Source of the DNA: Gammaproteobacteria bacterium
GTDB taxonomy: Bacteria; Pseudomonadota; Gammaproteobacteria; Halothiobacillales; Halothiobacillaceae
Assembly (NCBI GenBank): GCA_029335925.2
Contig: JARJMX020000062.1
Location: forward strand, 1-5,475
Direction of reading: 5' to 3'
DNA length: 5,475 nucleotides
Positions 1 through 5,475 of the stretch are shown here, one piece after another (position 1 is the first letter of the stretch; every line of letters starts with the position of its first letter). A program made the translations under genes and the position numbers. Below the pieces are notes generated by a model. The model saw only the letters and a list, made by a program, of their open reading frames with translations, was not told where the DNA came from and did no database searches.

Positions 1-157
1 GTCCGCACTCGGCACAGCGCACGGTGCGGATGGGGACAACTGGGGGCGACTGAGGCGGGCTTGCGTCCGCGTCGTGTTGCGGGCGTCTGCGGGTGCGTCG
101 CCAGCGAAACAGCAGGATGGCGCCGAGGATCAGAGTGAGCAGGATGACGTAACGCAT
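1..157 (-). CDS. PP0621-like small membrane-anchored protein with CxxC motif, partial (3' end off window)
   Basis: The first 52 codons of a minus-strand gene are visible; the end lies beyond the left edge. The ATG at 157-155 is preceded in frame by a TAG only two codons upstream, so this is the earliest possible ATG; a GGAG lies 12 bases before it, which is a slightly long spacing. Residues 2-17 are strongly hydrophobic (MRYVILLTLILGAILLF), consistent with one N-terminal membrane segment. A basic patch follows (RWRRTRRR, residues 18-25), then a Pro/Ser/Ala-rich linker, then VRCAECG at 46-52. This order, a single membrane helix, a short linker and then VRCAxCG as the first half of a probable zinc ribbon, is what I remember of the PP0621 family, whose function is unknown. 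The basic patch suggests a cytoplasmic C-terminus by the positive-inside rule. It is transcribed divergently from sucC. The family call is from memory of the motif and only half the protein is visible. Confidence 0.68.
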   Translation of the reverse strand, partial: MRYVILLTLILGAILLFRWRRTRRRPQHDADASPPQSPPVVPIRTVRCAECG

Positions 158-185
158 GGGCTAAATGTACTCCAGCTGATCGGCA

Positions 186-214
186 TTGTCCCCGCCGCTT
201 GATTCCATCAAAAT
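186..214 (+). promoter_or_regulatory. candidate promoter for sucC-sucD-nadE with small palindrome
   Basis: A possible sigma70-type promoter has a -35 TTGTCC at 186-191 and a -10 CAAAAT at 209-214, separated by 17 bases. Each box matches the consensus at only 4 of 6 positions. A perfect inverted repeat TTGAT-TCC-ATCAA (199-211) sits in the spacer and touches the -10 box, a place where a repressor could act. Both boxes are weak and the palindrome is short, so this is a suggestion. The divergent small gene must also have its promoter in this 100-bp gap, but no convincing boxes were seen for it. Confidence 0.25.
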
Positions 215-241
215 GTCACGCTCGTTCAAGATCACTCCTGT

Positions 242-249
242 AAGGCGGA
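242..249 (+). promoter_or_regulatory. ribosome binding site of sucC
   Basis: AAGGCGGA, 7 bases before the ATG at 257, is a modest Shine-Dalgarno sequence. A nearby ATG at 250 is in a different frame. The ATG at 257 gives the family-typical N-terminus MNLHEYQAK, which settles the start. Confidence 0.5.
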
Positions 250-256
250 ATGCGCG

Positions 257-1426
257 ATGAATCTGCACGAATATCAGGCTAAGGCCCTACTGCGCGAGGC
301 GGGGGTAAGGGTGCCCGAAGGGCGTGTGATCCGCGCGATTGAGGAGGTGGATGCGGCGCTCGATGCCTTGGGCGAGGGGCCCTGGGTGATGAAGGTGCAG
401 GTGCACGCCGGTGGGCGTGGTAAGGCGGGCGGAGTGCGCATGGTGCGCAGCCTCGATGAGGCCAAATCCTTTGCCGATGACTGGTTGGGGCGCCGCCTGG
501 TCACCCGGCAGACCGGCTCCGCCGGTCTGCCGATCGAGATGCTCTACCTCGAACCCGCCATCGCGATTGCGCGCGAGCTCTATTTGAGCCTGATCATCGA
601 CCGTACCACCTCGAAGGTGACCTTCATCGCCTCCGACGCCGGTGGCATGGATATCGAGGAGGTCGCTGCAAAGACCCCTGATCGTATTCATACTTTGAGC
701 GTACACCCCGCCACGGGGCTGATGCCTTTTCATGCGCGCAAGCTTGCCTTTGACCTCGGCCTCGAAGGTGCGCAGGCCAAAGCCTTCGACCAGATGCTCA
801 AGGGCCTGTACGAGGTCTTCACTCACAAGGACGCGAGCATGCTCGAGGTCAACCCACTGGCGGTGACCGAGGCAGGCGAGCTGATCGCCCTGGACGCTAA
901 GTTTGTGCTTGACGACAACGCAGGCTTTCGCCAAAGCACCATTCTCGAGATGCGCGACGAGGCGCAGGAGGATCCTCGCGAGCGCGAGGCCGTCAAGCAT
1001 GGCCTCAATTACGTCACCCTCGATGGCGACATCGCCTGTATGGTGAACGGTGCGGGGCTTGCTATGGCGACCATGGACCTCATCCAGCTTGAGGGCGGTC
1101 GGCCGGCCAACTTCCTCGACGTGGGCGGCGGGGCGACCGCCGAGCGCGTGGCCGAGGCGTTCAAGCTGATCCTCTCGGATGACAAGGTGCGCTCCATCCT
1201 CATCAACATCTTTGGTGGTATTGTGCGCTGCGATCTGATCGCCGAAGGCATCCTGCAGGCGGTGCGTGAGGTTGACCTGCGGCTGCCTCTGGTGGTGCGC
1301 CTGGAGGGCACCCACGCCGAGCAGGGCCGCGCCCTCTTGGCGCAGTCCGGCCTCACCATCATTGCCGAGACCGATTTGACCCGTGCTGCGCAGGCGGCCG
1401 TTCGTGCAGCCCAAGGGGAGATCTGA
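257..1426 (+). CDS. sucC: succinyl-CoA synthetase (ADP/GDP-forming) subunit beta
   Basis: SucC is the nucleotide-binding subunit of succinyl-CoA synthetase. With SucD it converts succinyl-CoA, NDP and phosphate to succinate, CoA and NTP in the cytoplasmic TCA cycle. The protein has 389 residues, almost exactly the E. coli length of 388, and starts with the typical MNLHEYQAK. The N-terminal ATP-grasp part shows the nucleotide loop [15 protein letters not shown] (46-60). The metal ligands fall on the same numbers as in E. coli: N199 in LEVNP and D213 in LDAKF. The C-terminal ligase domain has FLDVGGGA (287-293) and [15 protein letters not shown] (317-331), which contact the alpha subunit and CoA/phosphate site. 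It is first in an operon; its TGA is separated from the sucD ATG by one base. ATP versus GTP preference cannot be read from this. No truncation or odd residue was seen. Confidence 0.98.
   Translation: MNLHEYQAKALLREAGVRVPEGRVIRAIEEVDAALDALGEGPWVMKVQVHAGGRGKAGGVRMVRSLDEAKSFADDWLGRRLVTRQTGSAGLPIEMLYLEPAIAIARELYLSLIIDRTTSKVTFIASDAGGMDIEEVAAKTPDRIHTLSVHPATGLMPFHARKLAFDLGLEGAQAKAFDQMLKGLYEVFTHKDASMLEVNPLAVTEAGELIALDAKFVLDDNAGFRQSTILEMRDEAQEDPREREAVKHGLNYVTLDGDIACMVNGAGLAMATMDLIQLEGGRPANFLDVGGGATAERVAEAFKLILSDDKVRSILINIFGGIVRCDLIAEGILQAVREVDLRLPLVVRLEGTHAEQGRALLAQSGLTIIAETDLTRAAQAAVRAAQGEI
1413..1420 (+). promoter_or_regulatory. strong ribosome binding site of sucD
   Basis: AAGGGGAG lies inside the last codons of sucC, 7 bases before the ATG at 1428. 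It decides the sucD start: an upstream in-frame start at 1383 would add 15 residues that do not resemble the family. Confidence 0.8.
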
Positions 1427-1427
1427 C

Positions 1428-2306
1428 ATGGCTATCCTCGTCGACAAGCATACCCGCGTCATCTGCCAGGGCTTTACCGGCAAGCAGGGCACTTTCCACT
1501 CTGAGCAAGCCATCGCCTACGGCACCCGCATGGTCGGCGGCGTCACCCCGGGCAAAGGCGGCAGCATCCATTTGGGACTGCCTGTATTTGATACTGTGCA
1601 CGATGCCGTGCGCGAGACCGGCGCTGAGGCGAGCATGATTTATGTGCCTGCCCCCTTCGCGGCCGACGCCATTCTGGAGGCGGCGGATGCGGGCATCCGC
1701 TTGATCGTGTGCATCACCGAGGGCATCCCGGTGCTGGACATGCTCAAGGTTAAAGCGGCGCTCAAGGACTATCCGGACACCCGCCTGGTTGGCCCGAACT
1801 GCCCTGGCGTGATCACGCCCGGCGCCTGCAAGATCGGCATTATGCCGGGCTATATCCACAAGCCCGGGGTCATTGGCATCGTCTCCCGTTCCGGCACCCT
1901 GACCTATGAGGCGGTGCACCAGACCACCAGCGTGGGCCTTGGCCAAAGCACCTGCGTGGGTATCGGCGGTGATCCCATCCACGGCATGAACTTCATCGAC
2001 TGCCTGCGCTTATTCGAGGCTGACCCGCAGACCGAGGGCATCATCATGGTGGGCGAGATTGGCGGCACGGCCGAGGAAGAGGCCGCCGAGTTCATCAAGG
2101 CCGAAGTGAGCAAGCCGGTGGTGGCCTACATTGCCGGGGCGACCGCGCCCAAGGGCAAGCGTATGGGGCATGCTGGGGCGATCGTCGCAGGCGGGCAGGG
2201 CACCGCCGAGGCCAAGTTCGCTGCTCTGGAGGCCGCAGGTTGTCACATCGTCCGTTCGCCGGCGCAGATGGGGGCGAAGATGGCCGAAGTGTTGGGGCGT
2301 GGCTGA
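1428..2306 (+). CDS. sucD: succinyl-CoA synthetase subunit alpha
   Basis: SucD binds CoA and carries the histidine that is phosphorylated during catalysis; it pairs with SucC. The protein has 292 residues, near the usual 289-295. The N-terminal Rossmann-like CoA-binding domain shows [15 protein letters not shown] (15-29), the glycine-rich TPGKGG segment (40-45) and LPVFDTV (51-57). [11 protein letters not shown] (122-132) joins the two domains. The C-terminal domain has SRSGTLTYE (153-161), E210 in the [12 protein letters not shown] block, and the active-site histidine H248 in [17 protein letters not shown]. Each is standard for the bacterial alpha subunit. The start at 1428 is set by a strong ribosome site and the MAILVDK beginning. 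The single base between sucC and sucD and the direct contact with nadE downstream indicate one transcript with coupled translation, fitting the one-to-one subunit need of SucC and SucD. Confidence 0.98.
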   Translation: MAILVDKHTRVICQGFTGKQGTFHSEQAIAYGTRMVGGVTPGKGGSIHLGLPVFDTVHDAVRETGAEASMIYVPAPFAADAILEAADAGIRLIVCITEGIPVLDMLKVKAALKDYPDTRLVGPNCPGVITPGACKIGIMPGYIHKPGVIGIVSRSGTLTYEAVHQTTSVGLGQSTCVGIGGDPIHGMNFIDCLRLFEADPQTEGIIMVGEIGGTAEEEAAEFIKAEVSKPVVAYIAGATAPKGKRMGHAGAIVAGGQGTAEAKFAALEAAGCHIVRSPAQMGAKMAEVLGRG

Positions 2307-4055
2307 TTGAGCAGTAAGCCCTTGGCGCGCAACGTGCGCATTGCCCTGGCCCAGCTCAACCTGCTGGTCGGCGATGTCAATGGCAATGTGCGCATGATCC
2401 TCGACTGGACATCCCGGGCCGTCGAACAGTTCCAGGCCGACCTGATCGTTTTCCCCGAACTGGCCCTGACCAGCTACCCGCCGGAGGATCTGCTCAAGCG
2501 ATCCGACTTCATGGCTGCCTGCGAGGCAGGGCTCGAACGCCTGAAGCGCGACCTTCCCCGGGGGATCGCCGTGATCGTCGGTCTGCCCGAGTGGGAGGAG
2601 GGGCGGCGCTACAACAGCGCCTTCGTCCTGCGCGACGGTGGCATCCTCGCCCGCTACCGCAAGCAGCACCTGCCCAACTACGGGGTGTTTGACGAGCTGC
2701 GCTACTTCACCCCAGGCGCCGAACCTTGCGTCTTTCCCCTGGAGAGAGGAGAGGGGGAGCCGCTAAGCTTCGGCCTGACCATCTGCGAGGACATCTGGCA
2801 CCCCGAGCCCATCGCCCAGGCCAAGGCGGCCGGGGCGCAGCTCATGCTCAACCTCAACGCCTCCCCCTACCAGCACGACAAACCCAGTCTGCGCGAGCAG
2901 ACCCTGCGCGCCCGCGCTGCCGAGACCGGCCTACCCATCGTCTACGTCAACCTGATCGGCGGGCAGGACGAACTGGTGTTCGACGGCGGCTCTCTGGTCA
3001 TGGATGCCAAGGGCTGCATCATCCACCGCCTGCCCATGTTCGAGGAAGCGCTGGGCTGCGTCGAGATCTTGCCGCTCCAAGGGGAGGATCAAGGGGAGGA
3101 TAAATCGCCCTCCCCCTTGAAGGCGGCAGGCTGGGGAGAGGGGGAGCGACGCTTGCCCAAGACGCAGAACATCACCATCCACCCCATCGACGGCCTCAAT
3201 ATCGCCCCCCTCGACGAAACCGCCGCCGTCTACCGCGCCCTGGTCCTTGCCATCCGCGACTATGCCCACAAAAACGGCTTCAAGGGCGCGCTCCTGGGGC
3301 TCTCCGGCGGCATCGACTCGGCCCTCACCCTGGCGCTTGCGGTCGATGCCCTGGGCGCGGACCAGGTCGAGGCGGTGATGATGCCCAGCCGCTATACCGC
3401 CGACATCAGCCAGCTCGATGCGGCAGCCGAGGCCGAGGCCCTTGGCGTGGCCTACCATGTGGTGCCTATCGAGCCTGCTTTCACAGCCTTTCAGCAGCTG
3501 CTTGCCCCGGTGCTGCATGGGCGCCCCTCGGGTACCACCGACGAGAACCTCCAGGCCCGCTCGCGCGGCGTGGTGCTGATGGGCCTCTCCAACGCCACCG
3601 GCAAGCTGCTGCTCACCACCGGCAACAAGAGCGAGATGGCGGTCGGCTATGCCACCCTCTATGGCGACATGGCCGGTGGCTTCGCCCCGCTCAAGGACGT
3701 GCCGAAGATGCTGGTCTTCCGTTTGGCCCGTTACCGCAACACCCTTGCGCCCGTCATTCCCGAACGGGTCATCACCCGCCCCCCCTCCGCCGAGCTGCGC
3801 CCGGACCAGAAGGACGAGGACAGCCTGCCACCGTACCCGGTGCTGGACGCCATCCTCGAGGCCTACATCGAGCGCATGGAAGGCATTTCCGAAATCGTCG
3901 CCCGCGGCTTCGACGAGGCCACCGTCCGCCGCGTCATCCGCATGGTGGACCTTGCCGAATACAAGCGCCGCCAGGCCCCGCCTGGGGTCAAGATCACCTC
4001 CCGCGCCTTCGGCCGCGAACGCCGCTTCCCGATCACTAACGGGTTCAGGCGTTGA
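2307..4055 (+). CDS. nadE: glutamine-dependent NAD+ synthase (two-domain, NH3-channelling)
   Basis: Catalyses the last step of NAD+ synthesis: deamido-NAD+ + ATP + glutamine to NAD+ + AMP + PPi + glutamate. The N-terminal nitrilase-type glutaminase domain (about 8-255) shows the E-K-C triad: E51 in FPELALTSYPPEDLL, K119 in RKQHLPNYGVFDE and C160 in LTICEDIW. The C-terminal synthetase domain (about 300-582) has the PP-loop LGLSGGIDSALTLA (330-343), TTGNKSE (437-443), LYGDMAGGF (451-459) and RPPSAELRPDQKDEDSLPP (491-509). All catalytic parts are intact. At 582 residues it is some 40 longer than the roughly 540 I recall for proteobacterial relatives. Much of the excess looks like a repeat-derived linker at about 257-286 and a small Glu/Gly insert at 146-151. 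The start is TTG at 2307, directly after the sucD stop, with GGGG at 2294-2297 as a possible ribosome site. A GTG at 2334 is an alternative that would lose nine residues before the first conserved strand. Confidence 0.96.
   Translation: MSSKPLARNVRIALAQLNLLVGDVNGNVRMILDWTSRAVEQFQADLIVFPELALTSYPPEDLLKRSDFMAACEAGLERLKRDLPRGIAVIVGLPEWEEGRRYNSAFVLRDGGILARYRKQHLPNYGVFDELRYFTPGAEPCVFPLERGEGEPLSFGLTICEDIWHPEPIAQAKAAGAQLMLNLNASPYQHDKPSLREQTLRARAAETGLPIVYVNLIGGQDELVFDGGSLVMDAKGCIIHRLPMFEEALGCVEILPLQGEDQGEDKSPSPLKAAGWGEGERRLPKTQNITIHPIDGLNIAPLDETAAVYRALVLAIRDYAHKNGFKGALLGLSGGIDSALTLALAVDALGADQVEAVMMPSRYTADISQLDAAAEAEALGVAYHVVPIEPAFTAFQQLLAPVLHGRPSGTTDENLQARSRGVVLMGLSNATGKLLLTTGNKSEMAVGYATLYGDMAGGFAPLKDVPKMLVFRLARYRNTLAPVIPERVITRPPSAELRPDQKDEDSLPPYPVLDAILEAYIERMEGISEIVARGFDEATVRRVIRMVDLAEYKRRQAPPGVKITSRAFGRERRFPITNGFRR
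2742..2760 (+). repeat. purine-rich insert in nadE, copy 1 of a 13-bp direct repeat
   Basis: This nearly pure G/A tract encodes ERGEGE (146-151), nine residues before the catalytic C160. Its last 13 bases, GGAGAGGGGGAGC (2748-2760), occur again exactly at 3135-3147 in the same reading frame. The residues are additional to what I expect between the beta strand and the LTICED motif in relatives. This may be a trimmed copy of the element found in the linker. Confidence 0.5.
3078..3101 (+). repeat. perfect 12-bp tandem duplication in nadE
   Basis: CAAGGGGAGGAT occurs twice back to back (3078-3089 and 3090-3101). Being a multiple of three, it duplicates QGED in the protein (258-261 and 262-265) without changing the frame. 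It lies between the glutaminase and synthetase domains, the least constrained part of NadE. Confidence 0.95.
3078..3147 (+). repeat. repeat-like GA/CT-rich palindromic element inside the nadE interdomain linker
   Basis: The segment combines the 12-bp tandem duplication, a stem-loop and copy 2 of the GGAGAGGGGGAGC 13-mer (3135-3147). The stem pairs CAAGGGGAGG (3090-3099) with CCTCCCCCTTG (3109-3119), with one bulged C and a 9-base loop. Its base pattern (CCCTCCCCCTTGAAGG, then GGCTGGGGAGAGGGGGAG) resembles short intergenic repeats I remember from GC-rich proteobacteria. Here it is read as protein (about 258-280: Gln/Gly/Glu/Asp, then SPSPLKAAGWGEGE), keeping the frame open. Membership in a genome-wide repeat family is inferred; only one clear long copy is visible in the window. 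Confidence 0.6.
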
Positions 4056-4082
4056 AATTAGCGCGTTCCTGAAAGGCAGACT

Positions 4083-4116
4083 ATCCTCGATCCCGGATGT
4101 TTCGGGATACGAGGAT
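4083..4116. terminator. long hairpin downstream of nadE, likely transcription end or mRNA-stabilising structure
   Basis: The arms ATCCTCG-ATCCCG (4083-4095) and CGGGAT-A-CGAGGAT (4103-4116) pair over 13 bp with one bulged A and a 7-base loop (GATGTTT). It starts 28 bases after the nadE stop. Neither strand has a T-run after the stem, so it is not a classic Rho-independent terminator. It may protect the 3' end after Rho-dependent stopping or act in both directions between nadE and uvrA. Confidence 0.5.
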
Positions 4117-4360
4117 GCTCCATACAAGAGCTGGCTCGCGATGGCTTGACCCTTGGCTGGCCGTCCTGCTTGTGACGCGCATTCCTTTCGTGATATGCGT
4201 ATCAGGTGGTGCAAATATTCTGATCAGTTGATCGGCGGATTTCTCACATGCGCTGCGGGTGGCGCGCAGGGCGTAGCCTGAAGCGGCGCCAGTGGCGTGG
4301 GGTGCTTGCAACCAGTCTGAACGCCTCCTTTTTCTGCTTCCTAAGGAGCGTCATGTTCAG

Positions 4361-4436
4361 ATAGCGGCTCTCTTCCCAGTCGCTTCCAGCATGTTCATGC
4401 TCTTTATGGGCTTGTGGTGGGCCCTGGGAAGCCGAT
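4361..4436. repeat. imperfect inverted repeat enclosing a short hairpin
   Basis: CTTCCCAG (4372-4379) and CTGGGAAG (4424-4431) form a perfect 8-bp inverted repeat. After a four-base offset it extends with further pairs (CGGCT at 4365-4369 with AGCCG at 4430-4434). Inside lies AGCATG-TT-CATGCT (4388-4401), and CATGTTCA occurs at both 4352-4359 and 4390-4397. This could fold into a two-stem RNA, but chance is not excluded. Confidence 0.35.
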
Positions 4437-4499
4437 AGGAAGCACTTTGGCACATCCATCGGGACACTAACCTGCTGACGGTCTTCGTTGACTTACCGA

Positions 4500-5475
4500 C
4501 TATTCCACGAAGAACCGCCGCAGATAACGCCCGGTATGTGAGTGTTCCATCTGTGCTACCTCACGCGGTGTGCCCTCGGCGATGATCCGTCCGCCGCCTT
4601 GCCCGCCTTCGGGGCCGAGGTCGATGATCCAGTCAGCGGTCTTGATCACATCCAGGTTGTGTTCAATGACCACCACCGTATTGCCGGCATCGCGCAGGGC
4701 ATGGATCACGCGCAGAAGTTGGGCGACGTCATGGAAGTGCAGGCCGGTGGTGGGTTCGTCGAGGATATAGAGGGTGCGGCCGGTGTCACGCCTGGACAGC
4801 TCTTTCGCAAGCTTCACCCGCTGGGCTTCGCCGCCGGAGAGGGTGGTGGCGTTTTGCCCCAGACGCAGGTAGCCAAGTCCCACTTCCTGCAGGGTCTGCA
4901 GCTTGCGGGCGATGGCGGGTACGGCGCTGAAGAACGCGACGCCCTCCTCGACCGTCATCTCCAGCACATCCGCGATGGTCTTGCCCTTGTAGCGGATGTC
5001 CAGGGTCTCACGGTTATAGCGCTTGCCATGGCAGACCTCACATTCGACGTACACATCGGGCAGAAAGTGCATCTCTACCTTGAGCACGCCGTCGCCCTCG
5101 CAGGCCTCGCAGCGGCCACCCTTGACGTTGAAGGAAAAGCGCCCAGGACCGTAGCCGCGTGCCCGGGATTCGGGCGTGCTGGCGAACAGCTCGCGGATAG
5201 GGGTAAATAGCCCAGTGTAGGTGGCGGGGTTGGAGCGCGGGGTGCGGCCGATGGGGCTCTGGTCGATATCGATCACCTTGTCGAGCTGATCGAGCCCCTC
5301 GATGCCGGCGTAGGGCGCCGGGGTCAGGGTGGTGGCGTGATTGAGCTCCCGGGCGGCGATGGGCATCAGCGTCGAGTTGATCAGGGTCGACTTGCCGGAG
5401 CCGGAGACCCCGGTGAACCACAACAAGCACTCACTAAAACACATCACACGCTGCCCACGAAAAAGACCCTGTACA
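4500..5475 (-). CDS. uvrA: excinuclease ABC subunit A, C-terminal third (5' end off window)
   Basis: UvrA is the DNA damage sensor of nucleotide excision repair; it dimerises, loads UvrB on the lesion and hydrolyses ATP. The visible 324 residues cover the second ABC ATPase module, out of about 940 in a full protein. Present are Walker [10 protein letters not shown] (5411-5385), the [19 protein letters not shown] block, the zinc finger with four cysteines as CEAC and CEVC (5111-5031), the signature LSGGEAQ (4841-4821), Walker [12 protein letters not shown] (Asp codon at 4760-4758) and the H-loop histidine in VVIEHNLD (4661-4659). The frame stays open to the window edge, so the apparent GTG start at 5447 is an internal codon. 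Just before Walker A the reading is GLF, then [16 protein letters not shown], then GVSGSGK. E. coli UvrA has only four residues (TCIT) between GLF and GVSG, so about 12 are extra here. The rest is a textbook match. Stop codon TAG at 4502-4500. Confidence 0.96.
   Translation of the reverse strand, partial: VQGLFRGQRVMCFSECLLWFTGVSGSGKSTLINSTLMPIAARELNHATTLTPAPYAGIEGLDQLDKVIDIDQSPIGRTPRSNPATYTGLFTPIRELFASTPESRARGYGPGRFSFNVKGGRCEACEGDGVLKVEMHFLPDVYVECEVCHGKRYNRETLDIRYKGKTIADVLEMTVEEGVAFFSAVPAIARKLQTLQEVGLGYLRLGQNATTLSGGEAQRVKLAKELSRRDTGRTLYILDEPTTGLHFHDVAQLLRVIHALRDAGNTVVVIEHNLDVIKTADWIIDLGPEGGQGGGRIIAEGTPREVAQMEHSHTGRYLRRFFVE

Larger units (their letters stand above)
4056..4499. other. convergent intergenic region between nadE and uvrA, no convincing gene
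   Basis: These 444 bases separate two convergent genes and are visibly less GC-rich than their flanks. They contain the hairpin described separately and, further on, an imperfect inverted repeat enclosing a small perfect palindrome. Short open frames exist on the minus strand (71 codons at 4459-4244; 76 codons at 4311-4081), but they lack a ribosome site and match no family I recognise. The 71-codon frame would give a very basic C-terminus (RHWRRFRLRPARHPQRM) with no recognisable domain. The length is more than convergent genes usually need, so decayed foreign DNA or an RNA gene is possible. Confidence 0.6.

Noticed and set aside
287..1513. Long open frame of about 400 codons on the minus strand across sucC
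   Set aside because: It lies wholly antisense to a complete, strongly matching sucC, is rich in His/Gly/Arg as expected for the complement of high-GC code, and shows no known domain.
1359..2669. Minus-strand open frames opposite sucD and the start of nadE
   Set aside because: They are complements of high-GC coding sequence; the plus-strand proteins match their families end to end.
2931..4214. Long open frame of 427 codons on the minus strand across nadE
   Set aside because: It is antisense to conserved NadE motifs and has shadow-frame composition. Its start lies in the intergenic region without a ribosome site.
4244..4459. Possible small basic protein of 71 residues on the minus strand in the intergenic region
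   Set aside because: It has no ribosome binding site at the ATG and no recognised domain, and its basic C-terminus is typical of random high-GC frames. It is mentioned under the intergenic region but not called as a gene.
4152..4499. Possible insertion-sequence remnant: the minus-strand text GTGTCCCGATGGATGTGCC near 4470-4450 vaguely recalls ends of some IS elements
   Set aside because: There is no matching opposite end, no transposase fragment and no target duplication. The resemblance is memory only and too weak to call.
4542..5210. Plus-strand open frame of 222 codons opposite uvrA
   Set aside because: It is antisense to the zinc finger, signature and Walker B motifs of uvrA and is unlike any family I recognise.
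4500..5447. Reading uvrA as a short complete gene starting at GTG 5447
   Set aside because: The frame is open to the window edge with GLF, a UvrA residue set, upstream of that codon. The N-terminal two thirds of UvrA must lie outside.

Overview
The window is GC-rich chromosomal DNA from a proteobacterium, most likely a gammaproteobacterium or betaproteobacterium. Protein similarity, codon use and the gene pair sucCD + glutamine-dependent NAD synthase point that way. A sulfur-oxidising or purple-sulfur (Chromatiales-like) lineage is possible, but this is a guess from remembered gene order and nothing in the window proves it.

Layout. Bases 1-157 (minus) hold the start of a small PP0621-like membrane-anchored protein with a CxxC motif, running off the left edge. 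A gap of about 100 bp (158-256) carries the divergent control region. Then comes a tight plus-strand operon: sucC (257-1426), sucD (1428-2306) and nadE (2307-4055), with gaps of 1 and 0 bases. A 444-bp convergent intergenic region (4056-4499) follows, with a long hairpin just after nadE and a less GC-rich remainder in which no convincing gene is seen. On the minus strand, 4500-5475 is the last third of uvrA, whose 5' part lies beyond the right edge.

How the genes relate. SucC and SucD are the two subunits of succinyl-CoA synthetase, the TCA step that makes ATP or GTP from succinyl-CoA. NadE makes NAD+ from deamido-NAD+ with glutamine nitrogen, so the operon pairs a central-carbon enzyme with cofactor supply. 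UvrA is the damage-recognition ATPase of nucleotide excision repair and has no evident link to the operon.

These are mostly ordinary housekeeping genes. Two things stand out. NadE contains purine-rich, repeat-derived in-frame sequence: a 12-bp perfect tandem duplication plus stem-loop in the linker between its two domains, and a shared 13-mer beside the catalytic cysteine. UvrA appears to carry about 12 extra residues directly before the second Walker A motif, at the window edge. No CRISPR array, tRNA, rRNA, intact mobile element or new multi-gene system was found.
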